This document shows positions 1-10,890 of a stretch of DNA of 64,000 nucleotides, piece by piece. The notes below the pieces were generated by a model that saw only the letters and a list, made by a program, of their open reading frames with translations, was not told the origin of the DNA and did no database searches. This DNA is from Micromonospora sp. NBC_00421 (lineage in GTDB: Bacteria > Actinomycetota > Actinomycetes > Mycobacteriales > Micromonosporaceae): contig NZ_CP107929.1 of the NCBI RefSeq assembly GCF_036017915.1, positions 744,001 to 808,000 of the forward strand, written 5' to 3'. How positions within the stretch are numbered: the stretch's first letter is position 1; every line of letters starts with the position of its first letter. The position numbers and the translations under genes were made by a program.

Positions 1-195
1 TATTTATGCCGGACAGGCATACCAGTCTGCGCGGAACAACGCCCGGGTGCCGGTCGACCGCCGGGCCGCACCCGTCGGGCGACCCGCCGCCGGGCGTGCG
101 GGGATCGACGTCGCCGACCGGGATAGAGTCGTCGACTGACCCTGTGCGGCACGGGACCCATCGGGGCTCGCCGCCACGGAATCGGGAGCGGTGGG
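1..195. other. Leader region upstream of rapZ
   Basis: No convincing gene is visible here. Positions 5-10 (TATGCC) and 16-21 (GGCATA) form a small hairpin with a 5-nt spacer in a locally AT-rich patch at the window edge. TAGAGT at 124-129 fits the actinobacterial -10 pattern TANNNT and could start the rapZ-yvcK-whiA transcript. In related genomes uvrC usually precedes rapZ; its end is not recognisable here, so it probably lies just outside the window. Confidence 0.35.
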
Positions 196-1104
196 ATGAG
201 CGAGGCGCGGACAGTCGGCGGGCACGTCGAGGGCACGGCCGAGTCGGAGACCACGCTGGTGGTGGTCACCGGCCTGTCCGGTGGTGGCCGCAGCACGGTG
301 GCCCGCGCCCTGGAGAACGTCGGCTACTACGTCGTGGACAACCTGCCGCAGGCGCTGATGCTGGACATGGCCGAGCTGGCGGTCAAGGCCGGCGGCGCGG
401 CCCGGCGTACCGCGATGGTGCTGGACGTGCGGTCGCGGGCCTTCTCCACCGACCTGGCCGGGGCGATCCGGGAGCTGAAGGACCGGGGTTTCTCGCCCCG
501 GGTGGTCTTCGTCGACGCCGACGACGAGGTGCTGATCAGGCGGTTCGAGAGCGTCCGCCGGTCGCACCCGTTGCAGGGCGAGGGGCGGCTGGCCGACGGC
601 ATCGCCGTCGAGCGGGCCCTGCTGGAGGAGGCCCGGGACCAGGCCGATGTGATCATCGACACCAGCCACCTCAACGTCAACCAGCTCCGCCGCCGGGTCG
701 AGGAGCTGTTCGGCGGGGAGGACGCCCGTCGGCTGCGGCTGACCGTGCTCTCCTTCGGCTTCAAGTACGGCCTGCCGCCGGACGCCGATTTCGTGCTCGA
801 CGCCCGCTTCCTGCCGAATCCGTACTGGGTGCCGGAGCTGCGGGAACACACCGGTCGGGAGGCGGCGGTCAGCGCGTACGTGCTGGGGCAGGAGGGCGCG
901 GACGCCTTCGTCGCCTCGTACGCCGACCTGGTCAACGCCACCACCGCCGGGTTCGAGCGGGAGGGCAAGCGTTACCTGACGGTGGCCGTCGGCTGCACCG
1001 GCGGCAAGCACCGCAGCGTGGCCATCGCCGAGGAGTTGGCCGAGCGGCTGCGCCAGTCGGGGTTGGCGGCCAACGCGCAGCACCGGGACCTGGGGCGGGA
1101 ATGA
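196..1104 (+). CDS. rapZ: RNase adapter / nucleotide-binding protein RapZ (YvcJ family)
   Basis: 302-residue P-loop protein of the RapZ/YvcJ family, which binds nucleotides and, in E. coli, delivers small RNAs to RNase E. A variant Walker A, GLSGGGRS, lies near residue 25 after a hydrophobic strand. The C-terminal family region is intact, with FGFKYG followed by FVLDARFLPNPYW and the late motif GCTGGKHRS, which is typical of the RNA-binding domain. The ATG at 196 is preceded by GGGAGCGGTGGG, a plausible ribosome site. The last four bases overlap the next start (ATGA, 1101-1104), implying translational coupling to yvcK. The rapZ-yvcK-whiA order is conserved in Gram-positive bacteria. Its role in actinobacteria is less clear than in E. 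coli. Confidence 0.95.
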   Translation: MSEARTVGGHVEGTAESETTLVVVTGLSGGGRSTVARALENVGYYVVDNLPQALMLDMAELAVKAGGAARRTAMVLDVRSRAFSTDLAGAIRELKDRGFSPRVVFVDADDEVLIRRFESVRRSHPLQGEGRLADGIAVERALLEEARDQADVIIDTSHLNVNQLRRRVEELFGGEDARRLRLTVLSFGFKYGLPPDADFVLDARFLPNPYWVPELREHTGREAAVSAYVLGQEGADAFVASYADLVNATTAGFEREGKRYLTVAVGCTGGKHRSVAIAEELAERLRQSGLAANAQHRDLGRE

Positions 1105-2063
1105 CGGCCAGGACGGTGGTCGCCTTCGGTGGGGGGCACGGCCTGTCGGCCTCGCTGCGGGCGCTGCGGCACTGCGCCGGGGAACTGGACCTCGACATCA
1201 CCGCCGTGGTCACCGTCGGCGACGACGGCGGTTCCAGCGGCCGGTTACGCCGCGAACGTGGCGGCCTGCCCCCGGGTGACCTGCGGCAGGCCCTGGTCGC
1301 GCTGGCCGGGGACCATCCGGCCACCCGACGCAGCGCCGGGCTGTTCCAGCACCGGTTCGCCGGGGACACCCGGGACGGGCTGGCCGGGCACGCGGTGGGC
1401 AACCTGGTGCTCTGCGGCCTGATGGAGCAGCTCGGCGACCCGGTCGCCGCGCTGGCACACGCCGGGGCGATGCTCGGCGCGGTCGGCCGGGTGCTGCCGA
1501 TGTCGGCCCAGCCGGTGGACATCGAGGCCCGGGTCCGCGGCGTCGACCCGGCCCACCCCGACGAGGTACGCACCGTGCGCGGCCAGCATCAGGTGGCGGT
1601 GACCACAGGCACGGTGGAGGCGCTGCGGCTGACCCCGGACACCCCGGTGGCCTGCGCGGAGGCGGTGGCCGCCGTGGGCGACGCGGACTGGCTGATCTTC
1701 GGCCCGGGTAGCTGGTACACCAGCGTACTGCCGCACCTGCTGGTGCCGGGGCTGGCCGAGGCGATCGTGACCAGCCCGGCCCGGCGGCTGGTCACCCTCA
1801 ACCTGGCCGCCGAGCAGGAGACCCTGGGCCTCTCGGTGGCCGACCACCTGGCCGCGCTGCGTTGGTACCTTCCGCAGCTCACCGTGGACTACGTGGTGGC
1901 CGACTCCAAGGCGGTGGGTGACCCGGAACCGGTCGGGCGTGCGGCAGAATCGCTTGGTGCCCGGTTGGTCCTCGCCCCGGTCGCCGTCGACGACGGCACG
2001 TCCCGTCACGATCCGGCCGCCCTGGCTGCCGCACTGGTGCCTGTCCTGGGCGCCGATCGTTAA
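1101..2063 (+). CDS. yvcK: Gluconeogenesis factor YvcK (CofD-like family)
   Basis: 320-residue member of the YvcK/CofD-like family. It opens with the diagnostic Gly-rich nucleotide-sugar binding segment VVAFGGGHGLSASL, followed by TVGDDGGSSGRLR and PPGDLRQALVAL. Mid-protein DWLIFGPGSWYTSVLPHLL is also family-typical. In Bacillus and mycobacteria YvcK/CuvA binds UDP-GlcNAc and affects cell shape and growth on gluconeogenic carbon. The start ATG at 1101 overlaps the rapZ stop by four bases. The gene ends 54 bp before whiA, so the three are probably one transcript. Function is assigned from the family; nothing here is unusual. Confidence 0.94.
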   Translation: MTARTVVAFGGGHGLSASLRALRHCAGELDLDITAVVTVGDDGGSSGRLRRERGGLPPGDLRQALVALAGDHPATRRSAGLFQHRFAGDTRDGLAGHAVGNLVLCGLMEQLGDPVAALAHAGAMLGAVGRVLPMSAQPVDIEARVRGVDPAHPDEVRTVRGQHQVAVTTGTVEALRLTPDTPVACAEAVAAVGDADWLIFGPGSWYTSVLPHLLVPGLAEAIVTSPARRLVTLNLAAEQETLGLSVADHLAALRWYLPQLTVDYVVADSKAVGDPEPVGRAAESLGARLVLAPVAVDDGTSRHDPAALAAALVPVLGADR

Positions 2064-2117
2064 GCACGTACGTAATCACCGGCGACACGCCGGTACCGGT
2101 CCGTGAGGGGGCGCACA

Positions 2118-3098
2118 ATGGCGATGACGGCTGCGGTCAAGGACGAGCTGAGCCGGGTCGACGTGCCCAAGCCCTGCTGCCGGCGGGCGGAGATGGCCGC
2201 GCTGCTGCGCTTCGCCGGTGGGCTGCACATCGTCTCCGGTCGGGTGGTGGTGGAGGCCGAGCTGGACACCGGGGCGGTGGCCCGCCGGCTGCGTCGGGAG
2301 ATCGCCGAGGTGTACGGCTATCCCAGCGAGATCCACGTGCTCGCCTCGGGTGGCCTGCGCAAAGGCAGTCACTTCATCGTCCGGGTGGTCAAGGACGGCG
2401 AGGCGCTGGCCCGGCAGACCGGCCTGCTCGACGTCCGGGGCCGGCCGGTACGCGGCCTGCCGCCGCACGTGGTGGCGGCGAACGTCTGCTGCGCGGTCTC
2501 GGCCTGGCGGGGGGCGTTCATGGCGCACGGCTCGCTGACCGAACCGGGCCGCTCCAGCGCGCTGGAGATCACCTGCCCCGGCCCGGAGTCCGCGCTGGCC
2601 CTGGTGGGCGCGGCCCGCCGGATCGGCATCACCGCCAAGAACCGTGAGGTACGCGGGGTGGACCGGGTGGTGGTCAAGGACGGTGACGCGATCGCCGCGC
2701 TGCTCACCCGGGTGGGCGCGCACTCCAGCGTGCTGGCCTGGGAGGAGCGTCGGGTACGCCGGGAGGTGCGGGCCACGGCCAACCGGCTGGCCAACTTCGA
2801 CGACGCCAACCTGCGCCGCTCGGCGCGGGCCGCGGTGGCCGCCGCCGCCCGGGTCACCCGGGCCCTGGAGATCCTCGCCGAGGACGCCCCGAACCATCTC
2901 ACCTCGGCCGGTCGGCTGCGGCTGGAGCACCGGCAGGCGTCGCTGGAGGAGCTTGGCGCGCTGGCCGATCCGCCGTTGACCAAGGACGCCATCGCCGGGC
3001 GGATCCGCCGGCTGCTGGCGCTGGCCGACAAACGGGCCCGTGACCTGGGCATCCCGGATACCGAAGCGGCAGTCACGCCGGACATGCTCGTGGTCTGA
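2118..3098 (+). CDS. whiA: Sporulation/cell-division transcription factor WhiA
   Basis: 326-residue WhiA, a DNA-binding regulator with an N-terminal LAGLIDADG-like homing-endonuclease fold and a C-terminal helix-turn-helix. Visible signatures are the N-terminal [26 protein letters not shown] at about residues 20-35, and the C-terminal [20 protein letters not shown] leading into [10 protein letters not shown]. In Streptomyces WhiA works with WhiB to switch aerial hyphae to sporulation septation; Micromonosporaceae also sporulate. An in-frame GTG at 2103 exists, but the ATG at 2118 sits 6-7 nt after GAGGGGG and gives the usual [11 protein letters not shown] start, so it is preferred. Confidence 0.95.
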   Translation: MAMTAAVKDELSRVDVPKPCCRRAEMAALLRFAGGLHIVSGRVVVEAELDTGAVARRLRREIAEVYGYPSEIHVLASGGLRKGSHFIVRVVKDGEALARQTGLLDVRGRPVRGLPPHVVAANVCCAVSAWRGAFMAHGSLTEPGRSSALEITCPGPESALALVGAARRIGITAKNREVRGVDRVVVKDGDAIAALLTRVGAHSSVLAWEERRVRREVRATANRLANFDDANLRRSARAAVAAAARVTRALEILAEDAPNHLTSAGRLRLEHRQASLEELGALADPPLTKDAIAGRIRRLLALADKRARDLGIPDTEAAVTPDMLVV

Positions 3099-3241
3099 TA
3101 GGACGGTGGGCCGCCATCCCGCGGGCGAGTGCGAAGCACGAGCCGGCGGGGCGACGTGTCACGGGTCGGGTGGGTGGGGCGTGCCGTGCCGTCGACCCGA
3201 CGGGGTCACCACCCGCCGCATCGTGGCGGGGCACGCTCGGA

Positions 3242-4441
<1,200 letters not shown>

Positions 4442-4493
4442 GTGCGAGGAGTGAGCTTGCGAGCCCCGCAGTCACGAACGGAGAGTTAGCTCT

Positions 4494-5693
4494 GTGAGCA
4501 TCCGCAACCTCGACGACCTGCTCGCCGAGGGGGTGTCGGGTCGGCGCGTGCTGGTGCGCGCCGACCTGAACGTCCCACTCGACAAGCAGACCGGAGACAT
4601 CACGGACGACGGCCGGATCCGGGCCGTCCTGCCCACCCTGGGCGCGCTCGTGCAGGCCGGGGCGAGGGTCGTGGTCTGCTCGCACCTGGGCCGTCCGAAG
4701 GGCGCCCCGGATCCGCAGTACAGCCTCCGCCCGGTCGCCGGGCGGCTCGGTGAGCTGCTCGACGCGCCTGTGCACTTCGCCACCGACACCGTCGGCGAGT
4801 CCGCCCGCACCACCGTGGACGCGTTGACCGACGGTCAGGTCGCCCTGCTGGAGAACCTCCGCTTCAACAAGGGGGAGACCAGCAAGGACGACACCGAGCG
4901 GGGAGCCTTCGCCGACCAGCTCGCCGCGTTCGGCGAGGCGTACGTGGACGACGCGTTCGGCGCCGTGCACCGCAAGCACGCCAGCGTCCACGACGTACCG
5001 GCCCGGCTGCCGCACGTGGCCGGCCGGCTGGTGCTGCGCGAGGTCGAGGTGCTGGGTCGGCTGGCCGGCGAGCCGGAGCGCCCCTACGTGGTGGTGCTCG
5101 GCGGTTCCAAGGTCTCCGACAAGCTGGCGGTGATCGAGGCGCTGCTGCCGAAGGTCGACCGGCTGCTCATCGGCGGCGGTATGTGCTTCACCTTCCTCAA
5201 GGCCCAGGGCCACGAGGTGGGCACCTCGCTGCTGGAGGAGGAGATGGTCGAGACCTGCGGCAACCTCCTGGCCCGTGCCGACGGCAAGATCCTGCTCCCG
5301 GTCGACGTGGTGGTCGCGGACGCCTTCGCCCCGGACGCCGCGCACGACACGGTGCCCGCCGACGGCATCCCCAGCCACCGGCTCGGCCTGGACATCGGCC
5401 CGGAGACGGTGGCCGGCTTCACCGCCGCGCTGTCGCCGGCGAAGACGGTCTTCTGGAACGGCCCGATGGGCGTGTTCGAGATGCCGGCGTTCGCCAACGG
5501 CACCCGGGGTGTGGCCGAGGCGATCACCAAGACCGACGCGTTCACCGTGGTCGGTGGCGGTGACTCCGCTGCGGCCGTCCGGGCCCTCGGGTTGGACGAG
5601 TCGTCGTTCGGGCACATCTCGACCGGCGGCGGCGCCTCCCTGGAATACCTGGAGGGCAAGACCCTCCCCGGCATCGCGGCCCTGGAGGACTGA
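4494..5693 (+). CDS. pgk: Phosphoglycerate kinase
   Basis: 399-residue phosphoglycerate kinase, making ATP from 1,3-bisphosphoglycerate. Signature segments are [13 protein letters not shown] near the N-terminus, [20 protein letters not shown], and the C-terminal nucleotide site [16 protein letters not shown] followed by [16 protein letters not shown]. The start is GTG at 4494, with GGAGAGTTAG just upstream. Its stop shares one base with the tpiA start (TGATG at 5691-5695), so translation is probably coupled. Confidence 0.97.
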   Translation: MSIRNLDDLLAEGVSGRRVLVRADLNVPLDKQTGDITDDGRIRAVLPTLGALVQAGARVVVCSHLGRPKGAPDPQYSLRPVAGRLGELLDAPVHFATDTVGESARTTVDALTDGQVALLENLRFNKGETSKDDTERGAFADQLAAFGEAYVDDAFGAVHRKHASVHDVPARLPHVAGRLVLREVEVLGRLAGEPERPYVVVLGGSKVSDKLAVIEALLPKVDRLLIGGGMCFTFLKAQGHEVGTSLLEEEMVETCGNLLARADGKILLPVDVVVADAFAPDAAHDTVPADGIPSHRLGLDIGPETVAGFTAALSPAKTVFWNGPMGVFEMPAFANGTRGVAEAITKTDAFTVVGGGDSAAAVRALGLDESSFGHISTGGGASLEYLEGKTLPGIAALED

Positions 5694-6484
5694 TGGCGAG
5701 TGTCACCCGCCGGCCGTTGATGGCCGGCAACTGGAAGATGAACCTCAACCACCTCGAGGCCAACCTGCTGGTGCAGAAGCTGGCCGCGAGCCTCACCGAG
5801 CAGCAGCTCACCGCCGTCGAGACGGTGGTCCTGCCGCCCTTCACCGATCTGCGCACCGTGCAGACCGCTGTGGACGGCGACAAGCTGCTCATCGGCTACG
5901 GCGGGCAGGACCTGTCGCCGTACCAGTCCGGCGCGTACACCGGGGACATCTCCGGGGCGATGCTGGCCAAGCTGGGCTGCACGTACGTGGCGGTCGGGCA
6001 CTCGGAGCGGCGGCAGTACCACTACGAGGACGACGCGATCGTCAACGCCAAGGTGGCCGCCGCGCTGGCCAACGGGCTCACCCCGATCCTCTGCATCGGT
6101 GAGGGCCTGGAGATCCGCGAGCAGCTGCGGCACGTGCCGCACTGCTGCGACCAGCTCGACGGTGCCCTGAAGGGGCTCACCGCCGAGCAGGTCACCAAGG
6201 TCGTGGTGGCGTACGAGCCGGTCTGGGCGATCGGCACCGGCAAGACGGCCACCCCCGAGGACGCCCAGGAGGTCTGCGGGGAGGTCCGCAAGCGGCTGGT
6301 CGAGACCTACGACCAGGGCACCGCCGACCAGGTCCGGATCCTCTACGGCGGCTCGGTGAAGTCGTCAAACGTCGCGTCGATCATGTCCCAGCCGGACGTG
6401 GACGGGGCGCTCGTGGGCGGGGCCAGCCTGGACGCCGAGGAGTTCGCGAAGATCTGCCGCTTCCCGGAGCACACGGGTCGCTGA
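5693..6484 (+). CDS. tpiA: Triosephosphate isomerase
   Basis: 263-residue TIM-barrel isomerase interconverting dihydroxyacetone phosphate and glyceraldehyde-3-phosphate. Catalytic elements are all visible: Lys in AGNWKMN, His in VGHSERRQ, and Glu in [13 protein letters not shown]. The phosphate-binding [10 protein letters not shown] loop and ALVGGASL follow. It starts within the pgk stop codon and ends 95 bp before secG. Length and motifs are normal. Confidence 0.97.
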   Translation: MASVTRRPLMAGNWKMNLNHLEANLLVQKLAASLTEQQLTAVETVVLPPFTDLRTVQTAVDGDKLLIGYGGQDLSPYQSGAYTGDISGAMLAKLGCTYVAVGHSERRQYHYEDDAIVNAKVAAALANGLTPILCIGEGLEIREQLRHVPHCCDQLDGALKGLTAEQVTKVVVAYEPVWAIGTGKTATPEDAQEVCGEVRKRLVETYDQGTADQVRILYGGSVKSSNVASIMSQPDVDGALVGGASLDAEEFAKICRFPEHTGR

Positions 6485-6579
6485 TCGCTCGCTATTCTTG
6501 ACTCCGCCCGTCCGCCGGTCGGTGCCGCCGTGCCCGATCTGTCCGGGCGAGGATCGTAACGAGAGGACTGACCCCAGCC

Positions 6580-6840
6580 ATGCCGATCTGGTTCGCATAC
6601 ACGTTGATCGTGTTGCTGGTCATCACGAGCGTTCTGCTCACCATGCTCATCCTGCTGCACCGGGGTAAGGGCGGCGGGCTGTCGAGCATGTTCGGCGGCG
6701 GGGTCAGCTCCAGCCTGGCCGGCTCGTCGGTGGCCGAGAAGAACCTGGACCGCTACACCGTCCTGGTGAGCATCGTCTGGTTCGCCTGCATCGTCGGGCT
6801 CGGCCTCTGGCTCCGGCTCCAGCTCAACAGCGGGTCCTGA
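6580..6840 (+). CDS. secG: Preprotein translocase subunit SecG
   Basis: 86-residue inner-membrane protein with two hydrophobic helices (about residues 4-26 and 60-79). They are joined by a Gly/Ser-rich loop carrying HRGKGGGLSSMFGGG, the SecG signature. It assists SecA-driven export through SecYEG. The ATG at 6580 follows GAGAGGACTGACCCCAGCC. A strong terminator lies 24 bp past the stop, so the glycolytic transcript probably ends here. secG downstream of tpiA is the usual actinobacterial arrangement. Confidence 0.93.
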   Translation: MPIWFAYTLIVLLVITSVLLTMLILLHRGKGGGLSSMFGGGVSSSLAGSSVAEKNLDRYTVLVSIVWFACIVGLGLWLRLQLNSGS

Positions 6841-6863
6841 GCGGCTCGATCAGGTCATACAAT

Positions 6864-6902
6864 CTGCGCGCGGTCCGTCACGGACCGCGCGCAGTTTTGT
6901 TT
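6864..6902 (+). terminator. Rho-independent terminator after secG
   Basis: Perfect 14-bp stem (6864-6877 with 6881-6894), a TCA loop, then TTTTGTTT. One of the few hairpins in this window with a real U-tract, so it is assigned as an intrinsic terminator. Confidence 0.92.
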
Positions 6903-6963
6903 CTCCGCCACGTCGCCCACCGCCCGCCTCAGGCGGTGGTCCCCTCCGACGACAGGAGCAACC

Positions 6964-7308
6964 GTGCCCAGTGGCAACGTCATCCGTGGCTCACGAATCG
7001 GGTCGGCACCGGAGCGCCCCACCGAACGGTACGAGCCGGCCCCCCGCCGCGCGGTCACCTACTGGTGCCGCAACGACCACGCCACAGAGATCCGGTTGGC
7101 GGTGGACGCCGAGGAGCCGGCCGTCTGGGACTGTCCGCGCTGCGGCCTGCCCGCCGGTCTGGACGCCCAGAACCCGCCCGGACGCACCCGCCCCGAGCCC
7201 TACAAGACCCATCTGGCGTACGTGAAGGAGCGGCGCACCCCGGAGGAGGGGGAGGCGCTGCTGGCCGAGGCGCTGGCCGCGCTGCGCCGTCGACGCGGCC
7301 GGGAGTGA
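6964..7308 (+). CDS. rbpA: RNA polymerase-binding protein RbpA
   Basis: 114-residue RbpA-family protein. RbpA binds RNA polymerase and the principal sigma factor, stabilises open complexes and is specific to Actinobacteria. Visible parts are an N-terminal tail with IRGSRIGS; a zinc ribbon with C35, H39, C57 and C60 (YWCRNDH, then DCPRCG); a basic linker (GRTRPEPYKTHLAYVKERR); and the C-terminal sigma-interaction helix. The start is GTG at 6964 after GACAGGAGCAACC. It lies between the secG terminator and the convergent pgl gene as a single-gene unit. Some genomes carry a paralogue (RbpB), which the sequence alone does not exclude. Confidence 0.85.
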   Translation: MPSGNVIRGSRIGSAPERPTERYEPAPRRAVTYWCRNDHATEIRLAVDAEEPAVWDCPRCGLPAGLDAQNPPGRTRPEPYKTHLAYVKERRTPEEGEALLAEALAALRRRRGRE

Positions 7309-7342
7309 CCGCCCCGGCGACGGCGTGAGCGTCCCGACCTGA

Positions 7343-7362
7343 CCCGGTCCGGGAGGACCGGG
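7343..7362. terminator. Hairpin between convergent rbpA and pgl
   Basis: 8-bp perfect stem CCCGGTCC / GGACCGGG with a GGGA loop, lying in the 61-bp gap between two convergent genes. No U-tract on either strand. Probably a bidirectional transcript end. Confidence 0.5.
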
Positions 7363-7369
7363 CCAGGGC

Positions 7370-8140
7370 TCAGCGCGGGGTGTGCAGCCGGGCCGGCACG
7401 TCGGCCGCCGCCGCCCGGTCGAGCAGCCAGAGGGTACGCGAGACGCCCTGCACCCCGGCGGCCGGCAGCTGCTCCGGGCCGGTCCCGGCCAACGCCGTCC
7501 CCACCGCCTGCGCCTTGTCGGCGCCGCTGGCGACCAGCCAGACCTCCTCGGCGGTGTTGATCGTCGGCAGGGTGAGGGTGGTCCGTACCGGCGGCGGCTT
7601 CGGGCTGCCCCGCACCGCGCTGACCGGCCGGGTGTCGTGGCGCACCGGGTGCCCGGGGAAGACCGACGCCACGTGCCCGTCCTCGCCGACGCCCAGCATC
7701 AGCACGTCGAAGTGGGGGAGTGCGGCGTGACCTGTCCGCGCCGCCCGGGCCAGCTCCTCGGCGTACGCGGCGGCACCGGCCTCCGGGTCGTCGCCGGTGG
7801 GGCCGTCGGTGGCCGGCATCGGGTGCACCCGGGCCGGGTCCAGCGGCACCAGGTCCAGCAGCGCGGCCCGCGCCTGCGTCTCGTTGCGGTCCGGATCCCC
7901 GGCCGGCAGGAAGCGTTCGTCGCCCCACCAGACATCCACCCGGGACCAGTCGACGGCATGGTGGGCGGGCAGGGCGACCACCGCCCGGTGCACCGCCGCG
8001 GCGATCCGCCCGCCGGTCAGCACGATCGACGCCGCACCCCGCTCCGCCTGCGCGTCGAGCAGCTTCACCACCAGCCGGGCCGCCACCGCCTGCGCCAGCA
8101 GGTCGGCGTCGGCGTGCACGGCGACACTCGCCTCACTCAT
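7370..8140 (-). CDS. pgl: 6-phosphogluconolactonase
   Basis: 256-residue DevB-type lactonase hydrolysing 6-phosphogluconolactone, the second oxidative step of the pentose phosphate pathway. Motifs include SIVLTGGRIAAAVHRAV, the VWWGDERFLPAGDPDRNE active-site segment, and LMLGVGEDGHVASVFPGH. The ATG at 8140 is chosen because GGAAAGG stands just upstream and it gives MSEASVAVH; the open frame extends 26 codons further up without a good start. Last gene of the tkt-tal-zwf-opcA-pgl series. It is separated from opcA by 172 bp that carry two hairpins. Confidence 0.93.
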   Translation of the reverse strand: MSEASVAVHADADLLAQAVAARLVVKLLDAQAERGAASIVLTGGRIAAAVHRAVVALPAHHAVDWSRVDVWWGDERFLPAGDPDRNETQARAALLDLVPLDPARVHPMPATDGPTGDDPEAGAAAYAEELARAARTGHAALPHFDVLMLGVGEDGHVASVFPGHPVRHDTRPVSAVRGSPKPPPVRTTLTLPTINTAEEVWLVASGADKAQAVGTALAGTGPEQLPAAGVQGVSRTLWLLDRAAAADVPARLHTPR

Positions 8141-8232
8141 CTTGGCCTTTCCCGACCGCTCCACGCGGTCCTGCTCGTCGTGGCGGGACCGGTCGGCCCC
8201 GCCGGGTGCCGATGTCACCAGGGATCTCGTCG

Positions 8233-8305
8233 TGCCGGCCCGCCCGTCCTGGGCGGGCCGGCACCGGACCGGCCGGTGGGCGGCCCCGCCGGACCGCCCA
8301 CCGGC
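8233..8305 (-). repeat. Two tandem hairpins between opcA and pgl
   Basis: On the minus strand, downstream of the opcA stop, come an 11-bp stem (8274-8284 with 8295-8305) and then a perfect 14-bp stem (8233-8246 with 8252-8265, GTCCT loop). Neither has a U-tract. They may stop part of the transcript or stabilise the upstream mRNA, allowing different levels of OpcA/Zwf and Pgl. Confidence 0.55.
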
Positions 8306-8312
8306 GCACCGG

Positions 8313-9329
8313 TCAGGATGCCGTGCTGGTGCCGGAGTGCGCGGTCACGCCCGCCTCGGCCCGCCGGGCGGTGGCCGGGTCCTTCCAGACGTGCACCCGC
8401 TGGGCCGGCCGCTGCTCCAGGGCGGGCAGCCCGGCCGCCGCGCCCAACGCCTCGGCGTACACCTGGTCGGCGTCGAGCCGGCGCAGCTCCTCGGCCAGCT
8501 CGTCACCGAGCGGGCGACGCACCAGCGGCAGCATCCGGTCGTCCTGGCCGGTACGCCGGAACGTCGCCATGCTGTCGTCCCGGGTCAGCGTCAGCTCGTC
8601 GCCGTTGGCGCAGCGCAGCTGCACCTGACGCATCCTCGGGTGGTCGTCGGTGTGCTGCCACTGCGGGTCGATGCCGAGCCGGGCGGCCAGCCAACCCCGC
8701 ATCAGCGCCGCCGTCGGGTCCCGGCGCGGGGCCACCACGGTCGCCTCGGTGACCCGGGCCTCGGTGGTGTCGAACGCCCCGGCGACCAGGGTGCGCCACG
8801 GGGTGATCCGGGTCCACGCCAGGTCGGTGTCGCCTGGGGCGTAGTCCCGGGCCCGTTCCCGCAGCGCCTCGATCGGGTCCACGGCCTGCGCGCAGTCGGT
8901 GATCCGTCGGTCGGCGACCACCCCGAGGAAGTCGGTGGCGATCTCCGCCGGCGGCTCCCCGTGCCACCAGGTGACCACCGGTACGTCCGGTACCAGCAGC
9001 GGCATCACCACCGACTCGGCGTGCAGGGCGAGCCGGCCGTACATCCGGGTCACCACCGCCTCGCACGGCCCCAGCCGGCCGCCGACCACGATCTCGGCGT
9101 CCAGCCGGTTGCGCTCCCGCTCCACGTCGGCGCGGACGACGACGAGCAGCCGGCACGGGTGGGCGGCGGCGGCGATGGTGGCCGCCGCCTCCGCCTCCCG
9201 GACCCGCTTCTCGTCGACCACGACGATCAGGGTGAGCGCCATCCCGCTGGCCACCCCGCCCGCGCTGCGCCGCTCGGCGGCGAGCGCCTTGACCACCTCG
9301 TTGCCGGTGGTGTCCCACAGCCCGATCAC
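8313..9329 (-). CDS. opcA: Glucose-6-phosphate dehydrogenase assembly protein OpcA
   Basis: 338-residue OpcA, which in cyanobacteria and actinobacteria associates with Zwf and promotes its oligomerisation and activity. The start MIGLWDTTGNEVVKAL and the central VPVVTWWHGEPP and AWTRITPWRTLVAGAFD segments match the family. The start is GTG at 9329 with GGGAGGC five bases upstream. It follows zwf by 46 bp on the same strand, the typical zwf-opcA-pgl order. Nothing is missing. Confidence 0.93.
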   Translation of the reverse strand: MIGLWDTTGNEVVKALAAERRSAGGVASGMALTLIVVVDEKRVREAEAAATIAAAAHPCRLLVVVRADVERERNRLDAEIVVGGRLGPCEAVVTRMYGRLALHAESVVMPLLVPDVPVVTWWHGEPPAEIATDFLGVVADRRITDCAQAVDPIEALRERARDYAPGDTDLAWTRITPWRTLVAGAFDTTEARVTEATVVAPRRDPTAALMRGWLAARLGIDPQWQHTDDHPRMRQVQLRCANGDELTLTRDDSMATFRRTGQDDRMLPLVRRPLGDELAEELRRLDADQVYAEALGAAAGLPALEQRPAQRVHVWKDPATARRAEAGVTAHSGTSTAS

Positions 9330-9375
9330 TGGTGCCTCCCGGTCCGCCCGCTGTGCCTGATTCCCTCGTGGCCGT

Positions 9376-10890
9376 TCACGCCCGCCGCCAGGCGCGGCCC
9401 TCGCGGGCCAGCATCTCGTCGGCGGCCCGGGGCCCCCACTCGCCCGACCGGTACGGCTCCGGCTTGGTGCCCTCCCAGGCGTGCTCCAACGGGTCCACCA
9501 CCGCCCAGCTCTGCTCCACCTCGGAGGCGTCCGGGAAGAGCGTCCGGTCGCCGATCAGCACGTCCAGCACCAGCCGCTCGTACGCCTCGGGGCTGGACTC
9601 GGTGAACGCCTCGCCGTACTGGAAGTCCATCGCGATGTCGCGGACCTCCATGGTGGTGCCGGGCACCTTCGAGCCGAACTTGAGCACCACGCCCTCGTCC
9701 GGCTGGACCCGGATGACCAGCTGGTTGTTGCCCAGCGACTCCATGTCGGCGGTGTTGAACGGCAGGTGCGGGGCCTTCTTGAACATGATGGCCACCTCGG
9801 TCACCCGCCGGGGCAGCCGCTTGCCGGCCCGGATGTAGAACGGCACCCCCGCCCAACGGCGGTTCTGGATGCCCAGCTCCACGGCGACGTACGTCTCGGT
9901 GGTCGAGTCGGCGGGGACGCCGTCCTCGTCGAGGTAGCCGACGGCCCGTTCGCCACCCACCCAGCCGGGCAGGTACTGGCCGCGTACGGTGCCCCGGGCG
10001 ACGTCCTTCGGCAGGGTGATCGCCTTGAGCACCTTCAGCTTCTCGGCCCGGATCTCGTCGGCGTCGAAGCTGGTGGGCTCCTCCATGGCGACCAGGGCGA
10101 GCAGTTGGAGCAGGTGGTTCTGGAGCACGTCCCGGGCGGTGCCGACCGAGTCGTAGAAGCCGGCCCGGGAGCCGATGCCGACGTCCTCGGCCATGGTGAT
10201 CTGCACCGAGTCGACGTACTTGGAGTTCCACAGCGGCTCGAAGAGGTTGTTGGCGAACCGCAGGGCGAGGATGTTCTGGACCGTCTCCTTGCCCAGGTAG
10301 TGGTCGATCCGGAAGACGTCCTGCCGGGTGAACACGTCGTCGACCAGGTCGTTGAGCTCCTTCGCCGACGGCAGGTCGTTGCCGAACGGCTTCTCCACCA
10401 CCACCCGCCGCCAGCCGCCGCACTTCTCGTTGTCGGCCATGCCGGTGCGGGCCAGCTGCTTGAGCACCACCGGGAAGGCCGTCGGGGGGATGGAGAAGTA
10501 GAAGGCGGCGTTGCCGTGGATGCCGTGGCTGTCGCGCAGCTTGTCCAGGGTCGCGGCGAGCTTGTCGAAGGCGGCGTCGTCGTCGAACGAGCCGCCGACG
10601 AACTTGATGTTGCCGGCCAGCCGGCCCCACACCTCCTCCCGCCACGGTGTCCGGGCGTGCTTCTTCGCCGACTCGTGGGCCAGCGCCTCGAAGTCGCCGT
10701 CGCCCCAGTCGCGCCGGGCGAAGCCCAGCACCACGAAACCGGGTGGCAGCAGCCCCCGGTTGGCCAGGTCGTAAACCGCCGGCAGCAGCTTCTTGCGCGC
10801 CAGGTCACCGGTCACCCCGAAGATCACCAGGGCACACGGCTCCGGGATCCTGGGGAGCCTGCGGTCCTGCGCGTCGCGCAGCGGATTCAC
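9376..10890 (-). CDS. zwf: Glucose-6-phosphate 1-dehydrogenase
   Basis: 504-residue NADP-dependent enzyme oxidising glucose-6-phosphate, the entry to the oxidative pentose phosphate pathway. The coenzyme fold begins [15 protein letters not shown], and the active-site segment RIDHYLGKE lies at about residues 194-202. The GTG at 10890 is selected because AGGAGG lies four bases upstream and it gives [15 protein letters not shown], as in other actinobacteria. The open frame continues up to 11154; ATGs at 10941, 10926 and 10917 are alternatives, but the extension is low-complexity and overlaps intergenic hairpins. Together with opcA and pgl it supplies NADPH. Confidence 0.95.
   Translation of the reverse strand: MNPLRDAQDRRLPRIPEPCALVIFGVTGDLARKKLLPAVYDLANRGLLPPGFVVLGFARRDWGDGDFEALAHESAKKHARTPWREEVWGRLAGNIKFVGGSFDDDAAFDKLAATLDKLRDSHGIHGNAAFYFSIPPTAFPVVLKQLARTGMADNEKCGGWRRVVVEKPFGNDLPSAKELNDLVDDVFTRQDVFRIDHYLGKETVQNILALRFANNLFEPLWNSKYVDSVQITMAEDVGIGSRAGFYDSVGTARDVLQNHLLQLLALVAMEEPTSFDADEIRAEKLKVLKAITLPKDVARGTVRGQYLPGWVGGERAVGYLDEDGVPADSTTETYVAVELGIQNRRWAGVPFYIRAGKRLPRRVTEVAIMFKKAPHLPFNTADMESLGNNQLVIRVQPDEGVVLKFGSKVPGTTMEVRDIAMDFQYGEAFTESSPEAYERLVLDVLIGDRTLFPDASEVEQSWAVVDPLEHAWEGTKPEPYRSGEWGPRAADEMLAREGRAWRRA

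Noticed and set aside
1..195. End of uvrC expected before rapZ
   Set aside because: No frame here ends with recognisable UvrC sequence, so the gene most likely stops before the window.
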